Source: Larus michahellis (Eukaryota; Chordata; Aves; Charadriiformes; Laridae). From it: a DNA stretch of 64,000 nt. Both the position numbers and the translations under genes were made by a program. Positions 38,201 to 47,200 of the stretch are shown here, piece after piece. Each line of letters opens with the position of its first letter. Positions within the stretch are counted from its first letter, which is position 1. Below the pieces are notes generated by a model. It searched no databases. It was not told where the DNA came from and saw only the letters and a program-made list of their open reading frames with translations. The stretch lies in contig NC_133897.1 in the NCBI RefSeq assembly GCF_964199755.1, forward strand, positions 118,863,579-118,927,578. Reading direction: 5' to 3'.

Positions 38201-41200
38201 AGCACACTTCTAGAGTTGTATCTGCCCACAACTAGAAAAAATACAGTAGTTCCTGGCTCTTACTGGAACCAGTTGTGAATATAGACCTAGACAGACTGCT
38301 GTAAAAGGTCAGCCGCATTTTGTTTCCCATCATGCTTTCCCTCTTTCAGCAGTTTAACACGAAGTAAAGAAAGTATCTTTGTGTTTAATAATACTGTTTT
38401 GTTTTTTTTTATCCTTTGTGGAATTTGTCCTCTTGCTTCTTACACCAGAATTAAGTTTCAGAATCCAAAACATTGTATGAAAATATGCCCATAATAGAAC
38501 TTTTTTTATTATTATTATTCTTTCTGTGAAGTGGGAACTCTGGAAAAAAGTATGTTTGAGGAAAAAGGAAAAACTCGAAATGTAGTACAGCTTTCTTAAC
38601 ATGACATGTTTTTGTGAAATAGGTAGAAGTAGTGTGTAATGGGAAAAAGTATGTCAAATTGTGTTATATCCCAGCTTAATGTTATAGTTGAAAAAAGCAA
38701 GCAGGCGTAATTGATATTTAATATTGATTACAAATGTTTTCTAGGTCTTACTGTCTCTCTTATTTAGTAAAGCAATTTAACACTTCTTCATCTTCAGCAA
38801 TAACATGAATGTATACAATGTACAAATCCAAGGAACAGTTCTTTTCGGTGTCCCAGAAAAATGATTTGAAACAAGCATGAAGGTACTGAGAAGGTGTTTC
38901 TTGAGTTATCACACTGAATATTTAGTTCATTTTATGTCAAAGTGTAAAACTGTTTCGTTATAGTATTAAGAAGGAGATGTTTGTTTAGCAGTGATATCGA
39001 GATCATGTGTATGAAATCCCTGTTATAAAAGGAAGCTTATTTCTTTTTTTCTAAAGGTCAAGAAAGTTCTTGAAAAATTATATGAGAATAAGAAAATTGC
39101 AAGTGCTACCCACAACATATATGCATACAGGTGAGAGATGAATAGTGATTTTTTTTATTTTTTTTTCAGTGTTCTTTGACAAATGAGTGCAGGACATGAG
39201 AAAAGTAAAATCCATCAAAGAAATTCCTTGCTATTTAATATTTATGGAAGTAGGTTTCTTATTTGTATGGTAAAGGTTTTAGGCTTTATTTTGAGTTTGA
39301 GGTCAAGAAAGTAGAATATATAGTAGGAAATATGTTAAGATAGTAAAGCAGCATTAGAAATAAAAAAAGACTAGAAGTGAATTTGAACATGTGTTGTCAT
39401 ACTTCGTATAGTATGTGTGAGCATGGAAATGCTACATCGTCCTGAATCAAATGTGTTTTCACTTGGATAAAGTACCTTTTTTTTCCACCAATCTTATATT
39501 TAGAAATAGCTGAAAATTTTTAGTTGAAATAAGAGCTGAAACAGAAAGCCTGATGCAGACATCTGGCATATGAAGTTTCATCTGAAATATGAGAAACTTT
39601 AGGGAAAATGAGAAACAGGTAAAAATGAGTTTGGCAGTGGTCTGTCTCTGGTAACTTTTGTGAATGTAGCTTATGTGAAATGAATTGGTCTCAGTCCAGA
39701 TAGTGATGTAGGTTTTCTGAGAAATGTAAGTGACAGTAAAGGAATCACTTTCATTACTGAAGGAACCAGTCATTTGAAAAAGCATGTATAGACACTGATC
39801 CATTCATGCACATCCTGGCGTGATCCTAGTGAAACATGAAATGAGAGCAAGTGAAAGCTTACTTTCTTAAAAAGTCTACCTAAGTAAAAGGTTTTGGTAA
39901 ACAGGGAATTTCTGTTGTTGTTGCTGATGATCTGGCTTCTTTCACTCATGCTATCTAAATGCACTTCAAAAAAGCAACAGAAACATATTTATTGCTTCAT
40001 ATTTCTCATCTAGTATCAGAAGCCTCTTTGTCATCGTGTCACATATTAGCTAAGTTTGGAAGTTATGAAATCAATAGGTAACAAACAGTAGACCTCTGAG
40101 CATTACTTCTGGAAAATTACACCTGTGCAGCTGTCCTTTATATATGAAACAATACACCCCAAAGTTTCCTGGAGTGCCCCCTGAGGACGGAGATGCCACG
40201 AAGGCGAATTTCAGTTATAGTTTCACGCTGCTGCAGAAATATAGACCTATCTATATCAATATATAGATCAATATGATCTATATATGAACATATACAGATC
40301 AATATGATCTATATATGAACATATATCAATAGTATTTTTGTCCAGGTTCTTCCAATTTGTGAGTGTGTACCATGATTTGAAACTGTATCTGATAGAGTTG
40401 GTTTCAGCTAGGTGTAATTAATAGGCTAAAAACCTAAGGACTTTTCTTATTAGGCACTTTACGCTGGTAACGAGTCTGGAGTTAATCTGAAGTAACTAGA
40501 GTCTATGTAAAAGCTTTTCAAATCTTGTTCTACAGTACAGATAAGTATTTGTGGTTTACCCTAAGCCTCATCCTGTTTTCCTGTAAATGTCCTTAGTAGA
40601 GAAGTGGAAATGATACACATGTGTATGAAAGATCTCTGAGACTTCATTAATCATGTCAAAATGTTAGTTAATGGATATTTTTTTAATCTATTTTATGTTC
40701 TTTTGTTTTTCTTCTTTTTTCTTTTTAAGAATATACTGTGAAGATAAGCAGACATTCTTACAGGATTGTGAAGATGATGGGGAGACAGCAGCAGGTGGAC
40801 GTCTTCTTCATCTTATGCAGGTTATAGAAATTAATCTTTACTTCTGGAAATCTTGAACAGATTTTAAAAATCACTACGATGTAAATAAACTTGTAGAAGA
40901 TTATTTTAATTCTTGTGCTGCTCTTAGCCAAATAGATGATTGCTTTTTCAAAGGTGAAAGAAAAAACTCAGCATGTAGTAAATTGGGATTTACAGGTCTT
41001 GGATCATAGAAACAAGTAGTGTTTCATAGGTGGTAGTAATAGTTTGAACAATTTAAAAGATAAATAAGTTTTGATTCCTACGCTTATTATGTGGTGTTAG
41101 GTATATAGAAAATGAAGATTGGAAGAAGCTGATGGACAGAGTGTAACAGCTGACCTATGCACAGCTTTTCATTTGATTTCCTCAAATACTCGTAATAAAT

Positions 41201-44200
41201 GGGCACATATTGCTAGACCACTCTCCATCGTCTTTGAAAGGTCATGGGGAACAGGAGAGGTGCCTGAGGACTGGAGGAAGGCTGACATCACTCCAATCTT
41301 TAAAAAAGGCAAGAAGGAGGAGCCAGGAAACTACAGACCAGTCAGTCTCACCTCTGTCCCTGGGAAGGTAATGGAGCGACTCATTCTGGATGTCATCTCC
41401 AAACACGTTGAGGAACAGGAAGTCATTGGAAGTGGTCAGCATGGATTTACCAAGGGTAAATCATGCTTGACCAATCTGATAGCTTTCTATGATGTTATAA
41501 CGGGTTGGCTGGATGAGGGGAGAGCCGTAGATGTCATCTACCTTGGCTTTAGCAAGGCTTTTGACACTGTCTCCCATAACATCCTCATTAGGAAGCTGAG
41601 GAAGTATGGGCTAGATGAGGTGACGGTGAGGTGGATCGAGAACTGGCTGTGTGACAGAACTCAGAGGGTTGTGATCAGCGGCATAGAGTCCAGTTGGAGG
41701 CCTGTAACTGGTGGTGTCCCCCAGGGGTCAATACTCGGTCCAATTTTGTTCAGTATATTCATTAATGACCTGGATGATGGGACAGAGTGTATCCTCAGCA
41801 AGTTTGCTGATGATACCAAACTGGGAGGGGTGGCTGACACTCCGGAGGGCCGTGCTGCCATCCAGCGTGACCTGGACAGGCTGGAGAGCTGGGCAGAGAA
41901 GAACCAAATGAGGTTCAACAAAAGCAAGTGCAAGGTCCTCCACCTGGGGAGGAAGAATGCTAAGCACCAGTATAGGTTAGGGGTGGACCTGCTGGGAAGT
42001 AGTTCTGAGGAGAAGGATCTGGGGGTCCTGGTAGACAGTAAATTATCCATGAGACAACAATGTGCCCTTGTCGCCAAGAAGGCCAATGGCATCCTGGGCT
42101 GCATAGGGAAGAGTGTGGCCAGTAGGTCGAAGGAGGTCATTCTCCCCCTCTACTCTGCACTGGTAAGGCCACAACTGGAATACTGCATCCAGTTTTGGGC
42201 TCCTCAGTTCAAGAGGGACAGGGAACTGCTGGAGCGAGTCCAGCGAAGGGCAACTAAGATGATTGAGGGACTGGAGCATCTCCTTACGAGGAAAGGCTGA
42301 GAGAGCTGGGACTCTTTAGCCTGGAGAAGAGAAGGCTGAGGGGAGACCTTATTATGGCATATAAGTATCTAAAGGGTGGGTTGAAGGAGGATGGTGCCAG
42401 ACTCTTTTCATTGGTTCCCAGTGACAGGACGAGGGGCAATGGGCACAAGTTAGAACACAGGAAGTTCCATTCAAATACACGGAAAAACTTCTTTACTTTG
42501 AGGGTGACAGAGCACTGGAACAGGCTGCCCAGGGAGGTGGTGGAGTCCCCTTCTCTGGAGATTTTCAAGACTCGCCTGGATGCAGCCCTGAGGGATGTGC
42601 TCTAGGCAATCCTGCTCTAGCAGGGGAGTTGGACTAGATGATCTCTAGAGGTCCCTTCCAACTCTGAAGTTTCTGTGATTCTGTGATACTTGAGCTTGCA
42701 GAGTAGAGCTTCAAATGTAAAAGGTAGAGGGAGTGAAGGTGTTAAGTTGTTTTAATCATTTAATCTGTTTCCTCATGCTCTTTCCAGTTCTGGGTTCTTA
42801 GCCCTCATACTCATGTATATTTTAGTTTTCAAGTGTTGAAATAATATGCCCTTACCAAAGTTGCTACTAAACGTGAATTGAGACTGATAAATTTTCATTC
42901 ACTGGCATGATGCAAGCCCTAGTAAAACCACAAATAAAATACTATAACTACAGGGGACAGCTGGGTACATCTTATGCAGTGCCTCAAGTTACATAGCTGT
43001 ACCAGCACACTAATTATTGTTTTTAATTTTGATTTTTAGATTGATGTCCTCTTCACAGCAAGGGTTTTCTTTTCCCAACCTTTGCTTGCGTGCATATTCT
43101 GTTGCTTAATGTGTTGTACTCTTATTCCTGGAGACTATTTTAAAGCTTTTCTTTTTTTTTTTAATTTAATTCAAAGCTTTTTTGTTTTTCTGAAAAAAAA
43201 ATTAATTGATGGAAATATTTTGACATATTTCATTTAGAACTTTTTGAAACTGCCTAAGTAACTGATACGTGACTTGGGAAGGAAAACTTACTTTATGTAA
43301 CATAGGCAAGTATATATGCGCACTGTGAAAACATTATTGTAATAAAAATAATGTAAAGAAACAGCTCTGTAGTTACTGTACCTCAATTTGTTCTGAGCTT
43401 GTCAGCTTTTTCTCAGCATGTTAACATATGCTTTTGAAAATTGTCAGGTTTAAAATGTCTAGACACTTAACATTCCATAAAAGTCCAGTCTAGAAAGTGA
43501 CATGAAGTTTCCCCTTTCAAATGTGAATGTGTCTAAATCATATGATCAATGATCAAAAATGATCAGAGGGCTGGAGCCCTGCTCTTCTGAGGACAGGCTG
43601 AGAGAGTTGGGGTTGTTCAGCCTGGAGAAGAGAAGGCTCCGGGGAAACCTTGTTGTGGCCTTTCAGTACTTAAACGGTGCTTATAAGAAAGATGGGGACG
43701 AACTTTAGCAGGGCCTGTTGCCATAGGACAAGGGGTAATGGTTTTAAACTAAAAGAGGGTAGATTCAGACTAGATATAAGGAAGAAATATTTTATGATGA
43801 GCATGGTGAAACACTGGCACAGGTTGCCCAGTAGATGCCTCATCCCTGGAAACATTCAAGGTCAGGTTGGACAGGGCTCTGAGCAATCTGATCTAGTTGA
43901 AGATGTCCCTGCTCATTGCAGGGTGGTTGGACTAGATGACTTTTAGAGGTCCCTTCCAACCCAAATCATTCTAGGATTCTGTGATGTGGTTCATATCTCT
44001 CTATCTGTAGTCCTGGTTACTGGGAATGTTTTTGTTTTGGAAGAGCACTGCTGTAGGGATCAGAAAAGTGCAATTTTCACCCATAGGAAAAGATTAAAAT
44101 GGTTTATGGGCTGATTTCTAGATGTTCATAGGTCTTGTAGTTTTTCTGTTATAAGCACTTAGGACATATGATACATGCAGCATGGGCAACAAACAGGAGG

Positions 44201-47200
44201 AGCTGGAAGCCATTGTGCAGCAGGAAAGCTATGATATAGTTGCAATCATGGAAGCGTGGTAGGATCACTCGCAGAACCGAAGTGCTGCAATGGGTGTCTA
44301 TAAACTCTTTCAGATCACAAAAAGGTATCTGGCTACTGTGGTAAAAGACAATAAAAAAGTGTTTCTGTAAATACATTAGCAACAAAAGGAAGGCTAAGGA
44401 GAATCTCCATCCTTTATTGGGTGTGGGAGGAAACATGGTGACAAAGGATGAGGAAAGCGCTGAGGTACTTAATGCCTTCTTTGCCTCAGCCTTTAACAGT
44501 AAGACCAGTTGTTCTTGGGGTACCCAGCCCCCTGAGCTGGAAGACAAGGGATGGGGAGCAGAATGAAGTCCCCGTAATCCAAGAGGAAATGGTTAGCAAC
44601 CTGCTACACCACTTAGACACACACAGGTCTATGGGATCCACCCAACAGCACTGAAGGAGCTGGCAGAAGTGCTCACCAAGCCACTTCCCATCATTTATCA
44701 GAAGTCCTGGGAAACCAGGGAGGTCCCGGTTGACTGCAGGTTAGCAAGTGGCCCATCCACAGGAAGAGCCAGAAGGAGTATCCAGGGAACTACAGGCCTG
44801 TCAGTCTGACCTCGGTGCTGGGGAAGGTTATGGAGCAGATCATCTTGAGTGCCATCATGCGGCATGTCCAGGACAACCAGGTGATCATGCCCAGTCAGCA
44901 CGGGTTCATGAAAGGCAGGTCCTGCTTGACTAACCTGATCTCCTATGACAAGGTGACCTGCCTAGTTGATGGGGGAAAGGCTGTGGATGTTGTCTGCCTA
45001 GGCTTTAGTAAAGCTTTGGACACTGTCTCCCACAGCATTCTCCTGGAGAAATTGGCTGCTCAGGGCTTGGATGAGCGTATTCTTCGCTGGGTAAAAAACT
45101 GGCTGTATGGCCAGGCCCAAAGAATTGTGGTGAATGGAGTTAAATCCAGTCACAATTGATGTTCCCCACGGTTCAATACTGGGGCCAGTTCTGTTTATTA
45201 TCTTTATCAATGATCTGGACGAGGGGATTGAGTGCACCTTCAGTACCTTTGCAGACAGCACTGAGTTGGGCAGGAGTGTCGACCTGTTTGAGGGTAGGAA
45301 GGCTCTACAGAGGGATCTGGACATGCTGGATTGATGGGCTGAGGCCAATGGTATGAGGTTCAACAAGGCCAAGTGCTGGGTCCTGCACTTGGGTCACAAC
45401 CCCATGCAGCGCTACAGGCTTGGGGAAGAGTGTCTGGAGAGCTGCCTGGCAGAAAAGGACCTGGTTGACAGCCAGCTGCATATGAGCCAGCAGTGTGCCC
45501 AGGTAGCCAAGGAGGCCAACAGCATCCTGGCTTGTATCAGGAACAGTGTGGCCAGCAGGACTAGGGAAGCGATCGTCCCCTGTACTCAGCAGTAGTGGGG
45601 TCACACCTTGAGTATTGTGTTCGGTTTTGGGCCCCTCACTACAAGAAAGGCATTGAGGTGCTGAATTGTTTCCAAAGAGCAAGAAAGCTGGTGAGGGGTC
45701 TGGAAAACAAGTCTTACGAGGAGCAGCTGAGGGAGCTGGGGCTGTTTATCCTGGAGAAAAGGAGGCTGAGGGGAGACCTTATCACTTTCTACAACTACCT
45801 GAAAGGAGGTTGTAGCGAGGTGGGGGTCAGCCTCTTCTCCCAAGTGACAAGCGATAGGACTGAGAAGAAATGGCCTCAAGGTGCACCAGGGGAGGTTTAT
45901 ATTGGATATTAGGAAGAATTTCTTCACCGAAAGGGTTATCAAGCATTGGAAGAGGCTGCCAAGGGAAGTGGTTGAGTCGCCATCCCTGGAAGTATTTAAA
46001 AGACATGTAGATGTGGCACTTAGGGACATGGTTTAGTGGTAACTTGGCAGTGCCAGGTTAATGGTTGGATGCGATGATCTTTTCCAACCTAAATAATTCT
46101 ATGATACGGGCTTGAAAATTAGGTGGTTTAATACAGTTACTGTTGCTGTACTTAGAGGTCTTCTTTTGCAACAGAAATCTTATCTTGTTTCAGATAAACT
46201 GAGCACTTCAGTCAAGATGGTACTTTCCAGTTACAAGAAACTATTTTAGATTAATTCCTTCGAACTTGAAGTTACAGTTAAAAATTTCCCAACTCTGCTT
46301 GGCATCCTGTTTACTGTGAACAGTTGCTATACGTAGATTTTATGGCTGATGTGTAAATGTAGAGTAGAAAGTGCCTGTCACAAAACCTGCCCCAGTCCTT
46401 CTTTCCTTTTTTTTTTTTTTTTTAACATTATCCTTTTAGTTTTAAAATTCTAAGAATATTTCTGTTTTCATGAGCAACGATAGAATCTTCTAATGGTGGT
46501 GTTCAAATTAATCAAATAGATGTATTTTTCTCCTTGACAACTAATTGTTGTTGGCATGCTTTATTAATAGCTATCTCTTGAGGGATTTTTCTCGCCTCCA
46601 CCAAACCACCCTGATACTTGCAGACCACAGTGTTTTTGCTCAGCCTTATGCAAATAAAGCTGTGTTTGCTCCGTCTGGCTCCAAGCCACCTGCGTGTGTT
46701 ACTGTAGTACTGTGCAGGGCTTAAAAGAAAGCTGTTTGTAAGTGAAGACCAGAGATTTCAGATGCCTTGGTTTGAGGGACAAATTCATGATCATGGTCAC
46801 TAATCATGCAAGACTAATTTAAGCAAAAATGCTAACTGGTGATTGTCACTACATGTTTCCATGCAATAATGTATATCCTTATATTTTGACAAGATGTGTG
46901 TTTCTCTTGTGTGCATTCCCTGTGTTAGTAGTGTTTGCTGATGATGGGGAGATCTTGAGCACAGAATTGCTTTAAGACAGAATAAATGCTAGTTTTCAAG
47001 TCTTGTCAAGTCACGTTTAGATTTTGTGAAAAGCAAAGCTGTTGATGGCCTTCCCCGTTTCTTGCCTTTAATAAAAGTAAAAGAAATCATCGCTTTGGTT
47101 TAACTCTCTACTTGATTTTTGTTACAGTCCTAAAAGAGCTATATAAAGGTTGTTTAGTTCTTTCTATCCTAATTGCTAATACAATTATTTCACGTTGTGT

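Larger units (their letters stand above)
35360..40729 (+). other. IMPACT introns 5-8
   Basis: Intron 5 (35360-37255) carries a 0.95 kb CR1 fragment. Introns 6 (37385-37676), 7 (37775-39056) and 8 (39131-40729) have no transposon that I recognise. There is a short GTCT run at 37858-37876, a period-31 tandem duplication at 40262-40325 and a small ATT run near 38506. Confidence 0.75.

Noticed and set aside
41661-42140. 159-codon minus-strand open frame
   Set aside because: Antisense shadow of the CR1 reverse transcriptase.
44149-44547. 132-codon minus-strand open frame
   Set aside because: It lies opposite the CR1 copy at 44150-46106 and is an antisense shadow.
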